A stretch of DNA of 64,000 nucleotides from JBEATZ01 sp041178545. GTDB lineage: Bacteria > Planctomycetota > UBA1135 > UBA2386. Within the stretch, counting starts at the first letter, position 1. Each line of letters starts with the position of its first letter. Made by a program: the position numbers and the translations under genes. Positions 44,540 through 53,447 of the stretch are shown here, in pieces. The stretch spans positions 1 to 64,000 of the forward strand of contig JBEGVB010000017.1 in NCBI GenBank assembly GCA_041178545.1, in the 5' to 3' direction. The notes under the pieces were generated by a model. That model worked only from the letters and a program-made list of their open reading frames with translations, was not told the origin of the DNA and did no database searches.

Positions 44540-44565
44540 GCCGCAGGAGCCGACTCGTGCGGCTC
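44538..44565. terminator. hairpin shared by two convergent genes
   Basis: GAGCCGCA and TGCGGCTC pair in an eight-base stem with a 12-base loop. The stem includes most of both stop codons: TGA of the coiled-coil gene (44537-44539) and the stop of the secreted protein gene (44564-44566). No T-tract is seen, so its use as a bidirectional terminator is tentative. Confidence 0.4.
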
Positions 44566-45526
44566 ACTGCAAGGTGATGCGCAGCCCGTTCGACACGACG
44601 AACGGGACCGGAGCCACCGCGTTGGCGTCTGCGCAGGCGACTTGGGCGCCGAGGAACAATCCCGACAGCGAAGCATTCGAGGGGATCGGCAGCGGGAAGG
44701 ACACGTGGTTCGCTGCCGCCGTGGCGCGCACGTTGCCGGTGCCCGTGGTGCCCGTGACCACCGCCTGCGCATCGGTGTACTGCATGCATCCGGCCGGGAA
44801 GCCGGGCAGCGGCAAGGAGCCAAAGGTGGGGTTGAGTCCCAGCGCGAGCACGGTGAGGGCACCGGACGGGAAGCCCGTGGCCTCGATGGCGAAGGACGGG
44901 TTGCCGATCGTGGGGTCCTGGTTGCACAGGATGGTGCCGATCCCGGAGCCGGCCACGGTGCACGGCGCACCGCTCGGGACCACGCTGGCTGAGTCCAGCA
45001 GCGAGCACTGGATGCGGTACTTGAGCGCGCTGGCGGTTCCTGCCAGCCATGTGGTGCCGCTCAGCCGTGCGTAGGGCAGCGAGGTGCCACCGGGCTCGGT
45101 GGGGATGCGACCGAAACCGGGCTCGTTCCACACCAACCAGTAGGGCGTGCCCGGTGTCAGGACGGCAATCGCGTCGAAGTTGGTCCCCTGCCACGCGGCC
45201 ACTGGTGACTGGGCGATCTTCCACGTGCCACCGGCGATCCGCGCCTGCGGCAGGTTGGTTGCGGGGTCGTTCGACCAGACCTCGAGCCGCTGGAAGCCTT
45301 GGCTGCTGTTGTTGTTCGTGAACACGCGGGCACCTTGTGCCACCAGTGCCGTCGCAGGCGTGAACTGCCAGGCCACCGTGTTGGGCCCGGCGAAGCCGTA
45401 GCCACTGATGGATCCCGAGACGGTTGTCGTCTGGTCGTTCTCGGCCAGGCAGGCGGGCGACTGGGCGTGGAGCAGGCAGGACATCGCGAGCGCAGGCCAA
45501 GCAACACGTACGAGGGTGAGAGTCAT
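44564..45526 (-). CDS. secreted protein, family unknown
   Basis: A 320-residue protein with a clear signal peptide (MTLTLVRVAWPALAMSCLLH; likely cut after LLHAQ or nearby). The body looks beta-rich: VAWQFTPATALVAQGARVFT, IAVLTPGTPYWLVWNEPGFG, LKYRIQCSLLDS. A paired-cysteine region lies near residue 215 (PCTVAGSGIGTILCNQ). The C-terminal part (GLFLGAQVACADANAVAPVP ... GLRITLQ) resembles ends seen on many secreted planctomycete proteins. Function unknown. It stands alone between convergent and tandem neighbours. Confidence 0.75.
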   Translation of the reverse strand: MTLTLVRVAWPALAMSCLLHAQSPACLAENDQTTTVSGSISGYGFAGPNTVAWQFTPATALVAQGARVFTNNNSSQGFQRLEVWSNDPATNLPQARIAGGTWKIAQSPVAAWQGTNFDAIAVLTPGTPYWLVWNEPGFGRIPTEPGGTSLPYARLSGTTWLAGTASALKYRIQCSLLDSASVVPSGAPCTVAGSGIGTILCNQDPTIGNPSFAIEATGFPSGALTVLALGLNPTFGSLPLPGFPAGCMQYTDAQAVVTGTTGTGNVRATAAANHVSFPLPIPSNASLSGLFLGAQVACADANAVAPVPFVVSNGLRITLQ

Positions 45527-45589
45527 GGTGGGGTTGCCAGAGTCAGCGCCACCTCCAGTTCGGTCAACCCCGCACAAGTCGCGGGACTG

Positions 45590-46360
45590 TCACGAGAACT
45601 GCAGCCAGAGGATGCTGAAGTCGTCGTCGAACGGGCTGCCCTGCTGCACGTCGCGCGCCCACTGGATCACGCCATCGAGGTCGGCACCTCGACCAGATGG
45701 GGAGCCGAGGTATGCGGAGAACTCGTCGAACCCCATGCGCTCGCCACAAGCCTTCCTCAGCTCGTAGGCACCGTCGCTGAACAAGTAGAGCCTGCTGCCT
45801 GCAGCCACTGCGTGCGATGCCTCAGGGAACTCCACGCCGGGGAGAAAGCCGATGATCGGCCCATTGGTGCTCAGGTTGACGACTCCCTTGGCATCCACCA
45901 GCACGGCGGGGTTGTGGCCCGCACTTCCGAACGTCACCTGGCCCGTGCACCGGTGGAACACGCCGTACCAGATGGTGAAGTACATGTCGTTCTGGGCCTC
46001 CATCGGGAAGGCCTCGTTGAGCCCGCGCAGCACCTGCGCCGGCCGACGGAAGTCGGTACCGGGCAGGCTCTGGGAACGGATCACGTTCATGACCGTGATC
46101 GAGAGCAGCGCAGCGCTCACGCCATGCCCGCACACGTCGAGCAGGTAGACCGCGAGGTGGTCCGGGTCGATCCAGTGGTGGCCGAAGGCGTCCCCCCCGA
46201 GCGATTGGGACGGGAGGAGGCGCCAGTCCGAGGTCACGGGGCCCTTCGTGAGCCGCGGGGGCAGGAGCGAGGTGACGTACTCAGCTGCCTGCTTGAGTTC
46301 CGCAGCAAGGTGCTTCTGGCTCTCCACCAGCGCCAGGTAGGACTTCTGCTCCTGGTCGCG
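45590..46360 (-). repeat. PP2C segment duplicate, copy A
   Basis: This 771-base segment codes for the phosphatase domain of the CBS-PP2C protein. It is colinear, with no length difference, with 47229-47999. By eye about 26 of 256 residues differ. The shared part begins at RDQEQK and runs to the stop. Confidence 0.9.
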
Positions 46361-47053
46361 TTGGGGCCTTGGCTTGAACGACTTGCGCTCAGGTTCCGCG
46401 GCAAGCGGTTCGATGCGACGCACCACTGGAGGGATCTCGCCGGACGCACGGTTCCTGGGTGCGGGGACATGACCTTGCCGCTCGGACACCGTCATGCGCG
46501 GCGGGCTGCCATGACCGTTGACCCCGGACTTCATGATGTCCTGCAGCACCAGGTCGAACGGCCCCCGACCCACCGTCGCGAGTTCCTGCGCGTTGTCGAC
46601 CAGCGACGGTCGGCAGATCTCCACCAGCGTCCGGCCAACGGCTGCAGGCGAGGTCGCCCTGGCGAAGATGTCCTTGGTGCGGCGTGCCTCGCGAGCGAGG
46701 TCATCGATCGACAGGATGCCCACGAGCCGCGACCATGAGTCGACCACCGGCACTCGTCGCACCCGGTGCAGCCCCATGACGCCCTCGACATGGGTGAGGG
46801 TGTCGCGCTCGCGCACGGTGTGCACGGGTGTGTGCATGTGTGCCTCGACCTGGAGGTACAACAACGGCTTGTCCGTGTGCAGCGCGGCCATGCACACGTC
46901 TCGGTCGGTGAGGATTCCCAGCGGGAAGTCCTGCGGGTCCACGATCACCACGGAACCGCAGTGGTGCTCCTGCATCCTCCTCACCGCAGTGGCAAGCGTG
47001 TCCTCGGGCCGAACGGTGGCAACACCTCGGGTCATCAGGTCCACGGCAAGCAC
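45590..47053 (-). CDS. CBS-PP2C phosphatase (RsbU/SpoIIE type)
   Basis: A 487-residue cytoplasmic protein starting at GTG 47053, preceded by GGAGGAGGAA. Residues about 1-135 are a CBS pair (DLMTRGVATVRPEDTLATAV, GILTDRDVCMAAL, VRRVPVVDSWSRLVGIL), a site for adenine nucleotides. A linker follows. Residues about 232-487 are a PP2C/SpoIIE phosphatase with the metal-binding aspartates in LGGDAFG, LLDVCGHGVSAALL, FSDGAYE and DDDFSILWL. Such enzymes remove phosphate from STAS-domain antagonists. The phosphatase half is almost a copy of that in the gene just upstream, and the junction RDQEQK shows where the sensor domains were swapped. The probable target is a STAS protein of the same operon. Confidence 0.9.
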   Translation of the reverse strand: MLAVDLMTRGVATVRPEDTLATAVRRMQEHHCGSVVIVDPQDFPLGILTDRDVCMAALHTDKPLLYLQVEAHMHTPVHTVRERDTLTHVEGVMGLHRVRRVPVVDSWSRLVGILSIDDLAREARRTKDIFARATSPAAVGRTLVEICRPSLVDNAQELATVGRGPFDLVLQDIMKSGVNGHGSPPRMTVSERQGHVPAPRNRASGEIPPVVRRIEPLAAEPERKSFKPRPQRDQEQKSYLALVESQKHLAAELKQAAEYVTSLLPPRLTKGPVTSDWRLLPSQSLGGDAFGHHWIDPDHLAVYLLDVCGHGVSAALLSITVMNVIRSQSLPGTDFRRPAQVLRGLNEAFPMEAQNDMYFTIWYGVFHRCTGQVTFGSAGHNPAVLVDAKGVVNLSTNGPIIGFLPGVEFPEASHAVAAGSRLYLFSDGAYELRKACGERMGFDEFSAYLGSPSGRGADLDGVIQWARDVQQGSPFDDDFSILWLQFS

Positions 47054-47228
47054 TGCAGGTTCCTCCTCCTGGGGTCGGGCGAACGCCGGTGGGGCGGGTG
47101 CCGAACTCCCTCAAGGAGCCAGTCTGGCAGTTCTCAACCGGTCCACGCCTTGGGCTCGACTCCGTAGCCGTCCGGGAAAGGGTGAGCAGGACGACTGCCG
47201 CGGCGAGTTCGGGTGCGTCGCGAGCCGG

Positions 47229-47999
47229 TCAGGAGAACTGCAGCCAGAGGATGCTGAAGTCGTCGTCGAACGGACTGCCTTGCTGCACGTCGCGTGCCCA
47301 CTGGATCACGCCGTCGAGGTCGACACCCCGCCCGGCTGGGGAGTCGAGGTACGCGGAGAACTCGTCGAACCCCATGCGCTCGCCGCTGGCCTTCTTCAGC
47401 TCGTAGGCACCGTCACTGAAGACGTACATCCTGCTGCCCGCGGCAACAGGATGTGACGCCTCCGGGAACTCCACGCCGGGGAGGAAGCCGATGATCGGCC
47501 CCTTGGTGCTGAGGTTGGCGACACCCTTGGCGTCCACGAGCACGGCGGGGTTGTGGCCCGCACTGCCGAACGTCACCTGGCCCGCGCTCCGCTGGAAGAC
47601 GCCGTACCAGATGGTGAAGTACATGTCGTTCTGGGCCTCCATCGGGAAGGCCTCGTTGAGCCCGCGCAGCACCTGCGACGGCCGACGGAAGTCGGTGTCG
47701 GGCAGGCTCTGGGAGCGGATCACGTTCATGGCCGAGATCGAGAGCAAGGCCGCGCCAACCCCGTGCCCGCACACGTCGAGCAAGTAGACGGCAAGGTGGT
47801 CCGGGTCGATCCAGTGGTAGCCGAACGCATCGCCTCCCAGCGATGTCGAAGGAAGGAATCGCCAGTCCGAGGTCACTGGCCCCTTCGCGAGGCGGGCAGG
47901 CAGGAGAGAGGTGACGTACTCAGCCGCTTCCTTGAGTTCCGCGGCAAGGTGCTTCTGGCTCTCCACCAGCGCGTGGTACGTCTTCTGCTCCTGGTCGCG
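47229..47999 (-). repeat. PP2C segment duplicate, copy B
   Basis: The phosphatase part of the receiver-PP2C gene, 771 bases from RDQEQK to the stop. It matches 45590-46360 end to end without indels. Direct orientation, so recombination between the copies could delete or fuse the intervening DNA. Confidence 0.9.
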
Positions 48000-48689
48000 C
48001 AGCTGCTTCTTCTCCAAGCAGGCGCCGATGCGCGCGCGCAGGAGTGTCGGGTTGAACGGCTTGGGCAGGTAGTCCTCGGCGCCCGCCTCGATGCACCGCA
48101 CCACCGACGAGAGCTCGTCGAGCGCGCTGATCATGATCACAGGGATGTGGCGCAGCTGCTGGTCAGCCTTCATGCGCGTGAGGACGCCGTATCCGTCGAT
48201 GCCCGGCATCATGATGTCGAGCAGCACCAGGTCGAAGGCCTCTGCCGCCACCATCGCCAGCGCCTGCTCGCCGTCGGCGGCCATGCCCACCGAGTGGCCC
48301 TGCCGCACGAGGCGCTGCGCAAGCATGTCGCGGTTCATCTCGTTGTCGTCGACCACGAGCAGCCTGCCACGGTGTACGACTGGCGCGTCGTCGCCGGCAT
48401 CGGCTGGTGCCGCCACGAGTTCGGCGGCCGGCGCGGGCGCGGCAACCACTGCGGGTGCCGGCTGCACGGCAGCTGCGGCACCGGGCGTGAGGCGCGCCTG
48501 GATGACGTCCAGCATGCTGCGCGCGGCCTTCTGGATCTTCTTCAGGTCGGGCACGAAGCCCGGCTGTGCATCGACGGCCTCCTCCTCCAGCATCTCGCTG
48601 TAGCCGAGGATCTGGTTGATGGGCGTGCGCAGGTCGTGGCGCAGGTGCGAGAACGGGTCGGCGCCCGCGTGGTTGGATGGTTCGCTCAT
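47229..48689 (-). CDS. orphan HisKA-receiver-PP2C phosphatase
   Basis: A 486-residue cytoplasmic protein starting at the ATG at 48689. Residues about 8-65 form a dimerisation/phospho-His helix pair (LRHDLRTPINQILGYSEMLE ... FVPDLKKIQKAA), but no ATP-binding kinase domain follows. An Ala/Pro linker leads to a receiver (about 105-225) with VVDDNE, the Asp in DLVLLDIMMPGIDGYG, and Lys in YLPKPFNP. Residues about 232-486 are a PP2C phosphatase with aspartates in GGDAFG, LLDVCGHGV and FSDGAYE. The helix pair closely resembles that of the hybrid kinase in this operon (GYSEML, FVPDLKKIQ), so it may pair with it or be phosphorylated by it. It probably dephosphorylates a STAS antagonist. Confidence 0.9.
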   Translation of the reverse strand: MSEPSNHAGADPFSHLRHDLRTPINQILGYSEMLEEEAVDAQPGFVPDLKKIQKAARSMLDVIQARLTPGAAAAVQPAPAVVAAPAPAAELVAAPADAGDDAPVVHRGRLLVVDDNEMNRDMLAQRLVRQGHSVGMAADGEQALAMVAAEAFDLVLLDIMMPGIDGYGVLTRMKADQQLRHIPVIMISALDELSSVVRCIEAGAEDYLPKPFNPTLLRARIGACLEKKQLRDQEQKTYHALVESQKHLAAELKEAAEYVTSLLPARLAKGPVTSDWRFLPSTSLGGDAFGYHWIDPDHLAVYLLDVCGHGVGAALLSISAMNVIRSQSLPDTDFRRPSQVLRGLNEAFPMEAQNDMYFTIWYGVFQRSAGQVTFGSAGHNPAVLVDAKGVANLSTKGPIIGFLPGVEFPEASHPVAAGSRMYVFSDGAYELKKASGERMGFDEFSAYLDSPAGRGVDLDGVIQWARDVQQGSPFDDDFSILWLQFS

Positions 48690-48693
48690 GACT

Positions 48694-49083
48694 TCACGAG
48701 GTGGCGGGCGGGTGACCGACCCGCACGAGCTGCGCCTGCATCTTCTCGAGCAAACGTGCCAGTTCGACCGGCTTGGTGTCGTAGTCGTCACAGCCCGCAG
48801 CGAGGCACTTCTCGCGGTCGCCTGCCATTGCATGAGCAGTGAGCCCGATCACCGGGATCGCCTGCGTGGCAGGGTCGGCCTTCAGCTGGCGGGTCGCCTC
48901 CCACCCGTCCACGACGGGCAGGCTCATGTCCATGAGGATGAGTACCGGTGACTCGCTGCGCGCCTTGGCAAGCCCTTCACCGCCGTCGACGGCGATGACG
49001 ACCTCGTAGCCCTTGCGCTCCAGGCGGCGCGACAGCATGTCGCGGTTCATTTCGTTGTCTTCGACGAGGAGGATCTTCGGCAT
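48694..49083 (-). CDS. single-domain response regulator
   Basis: A 129-residue receiver with no output domain: ILLVEDNEMNRDMLSRRLER, the phospho-acceptor Asp in LILMDMSLPVVDGWEATRQL, Thr in IGLTAHAMAGDREKCLAAGC, Lys in YDTKPVE. This is the DivK-like or hybrid-kinase-receiver type. It lies 14 bases past the hybrid kinase and 4 bases before the receiver-phosphatase gene, so it may shuttle phosphate between them. Confidence 0.92.
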   Translation of the reverse strand: MPKILLVEDNEMNRDMLSRRLERKGYEVVIAVDGGEGLAKARSESPVLILMDMSLPVVDGWEATRQLKADPATQAIPVIGLTAHAMAGDREKCLAAGCDDYDTKPVELARLLEKMQAQLVRVGHPPATS

Positions 49084-49097
49084 GGGGTCTCGGTGGT

Positions 49098-51695
49098 TCA
49101 GGACTTGCGACGGACGAGCGACTGGATCTGGTTGAGGAGTGCGTTCCGGTCGAACGCACCCTTTCGGAGGATCTCGTTGACCTGCCCGTTGAGTCGGGAC
49201 TGGTCCTCGGGAGTGAGGGTCTTTGCAGTGATGACGATCACCGGGATGTTCTCGGCACCTGGGTTCTTGCGCAGCTCCTCGACGAAGTCGAACCCGTCCA
49301 TCTCAGGCATCATCAGGTCGAGCAGGATGAGTGCAGGGCGCTTGCGGGCGACATGGGCGAGGGCATCGCGGCCGTTGCCGGCAACCTCGACCAGCCAACC
49401 ATCCTTGTGCAGGGTGCGACGCAGCATGTCCGCGCTCGCCGGGTCGTCCTCCACCACGAGGACGTGACTCTGGTCGCTGTCTTCCGCGAGGCGGCCGAGC
49501 AGCTGGTCGAGTCGCGACCAGTCGATGGGCTTGGAGAGACAGTCGGCGGCCCCGAGTGCGAAGCCGAGCTCCTTGTTCTCCATCATGGTCATCATGATGA
49601 CCGGGATCATCGACAGCTCGGGATCGGCCTTGAGCGCGGCAAGCACCGCCCACCCGTCCATGCCCGGCATCATCACGTCTAGGGTGATCACGTCGGGCTT
49701 CAGCCTGCGTGCGGCCTCGAGCCCTTCCTTGCCCCCGCCGGCGGACTGGACGTCGTAGCCCTCGCGAACGAGGAAGCGCTGCAGGAGGTCGACAGCACTG
49801 GGGTCGTCGTCGATCACGAGGATGCGGGCTCGCGCAGCAACGGCCGGCCCCGTCTCTTCCCTCTTGGGCGCAGCGGCAGCACTTGTCTCCGCAGCCTCGC
49901 CGATCACGACCTCGCGCGGCAGCTCCATCGTGAACGTGCTGCCCTTGCCCGGCTCGCTCGCGACCGTGATGTCGCCACCCATCATCTGGCAGAACTTGCG
50001 GCTGATCGCGAGGCCGAGGCCCGTGCCGCCGTACTTGCGGGTGGTCGAGCTGTCCGCCTGGCTGAAGCTCTGGAACAGCTTGCCCATCTGCTCCGCGTTC
50101 ATGCCGATGCCGGAGTCCTTCACTGCGATGCGGATGCGCTCATTGCCCACCGGCCCGACTGCGGCCACCCCAACGTGGATCTCGCCCTTGTCCGTGAACT
50201 TCGAGGCGTTGCTGAGCAGGTTGAACAACGTCTGCCGGAACTTGGTGAGGTCGGCCTTCATCGCACCGACGGTGCGGTCGCACTCGACCGAGAGCCGGTT
50301 CTGGTTCTTTGCGATGAGCGGCTGCACCGTCGCGACCACCTCGTCGATCGTCTGGGGCAGGTCGAAGGACTCCAGGTAGAGAGTCATCTTGCCTGCCTCG
50401 ATCTTCGAGAGGTCGAGGATGTCGTTGATGAGTGCCAGCAGGTGCTTGCCCGCCGACTGGATCTTCTTGAGGTCTGGTACGAAGTCCTCCGGCTCGAGGT
50501 CCTCGTGCTCCTCGATGAGCATCTCGCTGTAGCCGATGATCGCATTCATCGGGGTACGCAGCTCGTGGCTCATGTTGGCCAGGAAGGCACTCTTGGTGCG
50601 GTTGGCCTGCTCGGCCTCCACCTTGGCATCCTCTGCCGTGGTGCGTGCGGCCTCGGCAGCGCGCTTGGCGACCTCGGCGGAGACGAGGGCCCGCGACAGC
50701 CGGCCGGCGAACCACCACGAGGCCGCAAGTACGGCAGCGACCACCACTGCGAGGATGCCCAGCACCTCGCGCACGATGCGGAAGCTCAGGTTGCCGAGGT
50801 CGGGCAGGTAGGTGGTGGCAATGATCGTGAAGTCCCACGGCGCGAAGTGCTCGTGACGCACGCGATGGTCGCCAACCGTGTACTCACCCTCGCGCGGTCT
50901 CTGGGCCAGGTCCTTGGCAAGCTCGGGGAGGAAGTCGCCCTCGGCATGCGTGGAGTGGAACAGCTCGCGGCGGTTGGAGTCGAGCAGGGCCACGAAGCCG
51001 CTCTCGAGGATCCGGGCATCGGCGATCGATGCACCCAGCTGCTTGAGGGTCTCGATCTGGTAGCCGGTGTACCAGATGCCGATCGTCGCACCCGAAGCGT
51101 CGCGGATCGGGTCGTAGGCGGTGAAGTACGGGTTGCCGAGGATGTCGACGACGCCCTCGAATCGCCTGCCCTCGCGGATCGCGACGATCGCCTTGCCGCG
51201 CGGGTCGAGGATGGTGCCGATGGCACGCGATCCATCGGCCTTCTTCACGTTGGTGGACACGCGGTAGAACTCGTCACCCGTCTTCACGAACAACGTTGCC
51301 GTGCCGCCCAGCAGCGCGACCACCGAGTCGACGATCTCGAAGCGGTTGGACACCTCGGTGCCACCGAACCGGAGCGACGGCACGACGCGACCTGCCACCT
51401 CCACTTCGCCTGCAACTGTCGGCGCACCCAGCTTCCCGGTCTCGGACTCGAGCACGGCAAGCGAGGCAAGGGTCAGGTCGCGGTACACCTCGTCGGCGGC
51501 CTTGAGCTGGTCCTCCACGCTGACGAGCGCTGCGTCCATCTTCTGTGCAGCGAACTCGTCGATCGCACCGCGGAGGCGGTAGAAGCTGATGCTCCCCGCC
51601 AGCACGAGCAGGCTGGAAACGGCGGCGAACCACATCAGCATCCGCTTGCGGATCGGCTGCTCAATGGCGCGGGCGTCGACGGTCGGTTCAGACAT
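49098..51695 (-). CDS. Cache-domain hybrid histidine kinase with two receivers
   Basis: An 865-residue membrane sensor kinase. A membrane helix at about 18-40 and another at about 312-336 (VREVLGILAVVVAAVLAASW) flank an extracytoplasmic sensor of about 270 residues that looks like a Cache_3/Cache_2 fold (FEGVVDILGNPYFTAYDPIR, GATIGIWYTGYQIE). A coiled coil leads to HisKA (FLANMSHELRTPMNAIIGYS), then HATPase with LLSNASKFTDKG, KDSGIGM and GGTGLGLAI. Two receivers follow: DVITLDVMMPGMDGW (about residues 625-745) and ALILLDLMMPEMDGFDF (about 750-865). Its first codons overlap the end of the ABC ATPase gene by 8 bases, so it is expressed with the transporter and may sense its ligand. Confidence 0.93.
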   Translation of the reverse strand: MSEPTVDARAIEQPIRKRMLMWFAAVSSLLVLAGSISFYRLRGAIDEFAAQKMDAALVSVEDQLKAADEVYRDLTLASLAVLESETGKLGAPTVAGEVEVAGRVVPSLRFGGTEVSNRFEIVDSVVALLGGTATLFVKTGDEFYRVSTNVKKADGSRAIGTILDPRGKAIVAIREGRRFEGVVDILGNPYFTAYDPIRDASGATIGIWYTGYQIETLKQLGASIADARILESGFVALLDSNRRELFHSTHAEGDFLPELAKDLAQRPREGEYTVGDHRVRHEHFAPWDFTIIATTYLPDLGNLSFRIVREVLGILAVVVAAVLAASWWFAGRLSRALVSAEVAKRAAEAARTTAEDAKVEAEQANRTKSAFLANMSHELRTPMNAIIGYSEMLIEEHEDLEPEDFVPDLKKIQSAGKHLLALINDILDLSKIEAGKMTLYLESFDLPQTIDEVVATVQPLIAKNQNRLSVECDRTVGAMKADLTKFRQTLFNLLSNASKFTDKGEIHVGVAAVGPVGNERIRIAVKDSGIGMNAEQMGKLFQSFSQADSSTTRKYGGTGLGLAISRKFCQMMGGDITVASEPGKGSTFTMELPREVVIGEAAETSAAAAPKREETGPAVAARARILVIDDDPSAVDLLQRFLVREGYDVQSAGGGKEGLEAARRLKPDVITLDVMMPGMDGWAVLAALKADPELSMIPVIMMTMMENKELGFALGAADCLSKPIDWSRLDQLLGRLAEDSDQSHVLVVEDDPASADMLRRTLHKDGWLVEVAGNGRDALAHVARKRPALILLDLMMPEMDGFDFVEELRKNPGAENIPVIVITAKTLTPEDQSRLNGQVNEILRKGAFDRNALLNQIQSLVRRKS

Positions 51696-52500
51696 AGGTT
51701 CGCTGCAGCAGTGCTGCCACGTTGGAGTCCATCTGTTCGCGCCGGCGGACCTGCTCGAAGCGGTCGAGCAGGTCCTCTGGCCGCACGCGTGCGCGTTCCG
51801 GGCCCTGCAGGTCGTGCAGGACCCTGCCGCGGTGCATCATGACGATGCGATCGCCGAGGTTCACTGCCTGCTGCATGGAATGCGTGACCATGAGGGTGGT
51901 CAGGCGGTCCCGGCGCACGATCTCGTCGGTGAGCCGGATGACCTGGTCGGCGCTCTTGGGATCGAGCGCTGCCGTGTGCTCGTCGAGCAGCAGGAGGTCG
52001 GGTTTGCGCCAGGTGGCCATGAGCAGGGTGATGGCCTGCCGCTGGCCGCCGGAGAGGCTCCCGATCGCATTGTCGAGGCGGTCCTCGAGACCCATGTTGA
52101 GGGTGCGGATGCGCTCGCGGAACCCGTCGCGCATCCGCCGGTCCAGCGCCCAACCGAGTCCACGCGGCATGCCGCGCCTTGCGGCCAGCACCAGGTTCTC
52201 GGCGATCGTCATCGACGGTGCCGTGCCGCTGAACGGGTTCTGGAACACGCGCCCGACCAGCCTGGCACGCCGGTGCTCGGGCCATTGCGTGATGTCTTGG
52301 CCCGCGAGCCGGATCGTGCCGCTGTCGACGAGGAAGGTGCCCGCAACCGCGTTGAGCAGCGTCGACTTGCCGGAGCCGTTGGTGCCGATGATCTGGAGGA
52401 AGGATCCGGGTGCGAGGTCGATGCTCACGCCCTGCAGCGCGCGCACCTCGTTGGGAGTGCCCGGGTGGAACGTCCGGCGGATGTCGCGGATCTCCAGCAT
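51688..52500 (-). CDS. ABC transporter ATP-binding protein
   Basis: A 270-residue ATPase with all standard motifs: Walker A GTNGSGKSTLL, Q-loop RVFQNPFSG, signature LSGGQRQAITLLMA, Walker B LLLLDEHTAALDPKS, and H-loop MVTHSMQQAV. The sequence after the Q-loop and the neighbour set (permease, ABC_sub_bind-type binding protein) resemble the TrpX-TrpY-TrpZ group of importers. The start lies 2 bases past the permease gene. Confidence 0.92.
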   Translation of the reverse strand: MLEIRDIRRTFHPGTPNEVRALQGVSIDLAPGSFLQIIGTNGSGKSTLLNAVAGTFLVDSGTIRLAGQDITQWPEHRRARLVGRVFQNPFSGTAPSMTIAENLVLAARRGMPRGLGWALDRRMRDGFRERIRTLNMGLEDRLDNAIGSLSGGQRQAITLLMATWRKPDLLLLDEHTAALDPKSADQVIRLTDEIVRRDRLTTLMVTHSMQQAVNLGDRIVMMHRGRVLHDLQGPERARVRPEDLLDRFEQVRRREQMDSNVAALLQRTYV

Positions 52501-52502
52501 GC

Positions 52503-53447
52503 TCAGCGCGCCTCCCCGGCAGGAGCGGCCCGGGACCTGCGGATGGCGCGCAGCCAGCGCGGCCCAACGAGGGCGAGGAACACGAACACGGCCGTGACGA
52601 TCTTGAGGTCGTTGGGGTCGAGGCCCCAGCGCAGCGCCACGGCCACCAGCAGCCGGAACAGCACCGAGCCCATGACGGCACCCGCGATCAGCAGCCCGAG
52701 CGTGGCATGGCCCACGAGTGCCTCACCGATGATCACGCTGGCGAGACCCCACACGACCATGCCGATGCCCATCTGCACGTCGGCAAACCCCTGGTACTGG
52801 GCCAGCAACGAACCAGCGAGCGCGATCAGGCCGTTGGAGAGGGCAAGGCCGAGGATCAGCACCCTGTCGGTGTTCACGCCCAGCGCCCGGATCATCTGCG
52901 AGTTGTCGCCGGTGGCGCGCATGGCGGTGCCGAGGTTGGTGCGGAAGAACCAGTGCAGCAGGGAGGCGACGACCACGACGAGCACCAGGATGCCGCCGAG
53001 TGCGGCAAGGTCGCGAGCACCAACGTCCCACACCCCGATGCGCACGGTGGGCACGCCCTGCAGCACCAGTCCAGCAAGCTGCTCCACGTCCGTCAGCAGG
53101 GTGCGCTGCGACATGAGCGGCACGTTGCTCTTGCCCATCACGTGCAGGTTGACGGAGTAGAGCGCGGTCATCACCAGGATGCCGCTCAGCAGGCCGTTGA
53201 TGGCAAACCGCGTGTGCAGGATGCCGGTGAGTGCGCCTGCCGCGCATCCTGCGAGGAAGCCTGCACCCGTGGCGACCACCGGGTCGCAGCCCCCGAGCAG
53301 CAGCACCGCGCTCACCGAGGCACCGAGGGTCAGCGATCCCTCTGCCGTGATGTCGGGGAAGTTGAAGATGCGGAAACTCAGGTACACCCCGAGTGCCAGC
53401 ATCGCGAGGACCAGCCCGATGGTGAGTGCGCCGAGCAGGAGGGTCAC
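52503..53447 (-). CDS. ABC transporter permease (TrpY-like)
   Basis: A 314-residue membrane protein with about 8-9 helices. FPDITAEGSLTLGASVSAVL near the N-terminus and WGLASVIIGEALVGHATLGL later on are characteristic of the permeases that pair with ABC_sub_bind proteins, a branch of the branched-chain amino-acid permease superfamily. The GTG start overlaps the stop of the STAS gene upstream (GTGA). The substrate is unknown; relatives handle tryptophan or other small amphipathic molecules. Confidence 0.88.
   Translation of the reverse strand: MTLLLGALTIGLVLAMLALGVYLSFRIFNFPDITAEGSLTLGASVSAVLLLGGCDPVVATGAGFLAGCAAGALTGILHTRFAINGLLSGILVMTALYSVNLHVMGKSNVPLMSQRTLLTDVEQLAGLVLQGVPTVRIGVWDVGARDLAALGGILVLVVVVASLLHWFFRTNLGTAMRATGDNSQMIRALGVNTDRVLILGLALSNGLIALAGSLLAQYQGFADVQMGIGMVVWGLASVIIGEALVGHATLGLLIAGAVMGSVLFRLLVAVALRWGLDPNDLKIVTAVFVFLALVGPRWLRAIRRSRAAPAGEAR

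Noticed and set aside
45590..48689. The two PP2C copies as an assembly error
   Set aside because: The copies differ at scattered positions and have different N-terminal domains, so they are true paralogues rather than a collapsed or repeated read artefact.
50175..51842. Long plus-strand frame opposite the hybrid kinase
   Set aside because: Composition is typical antisense shadow and no domain is visible, while the minus strand shows a complete kinase.
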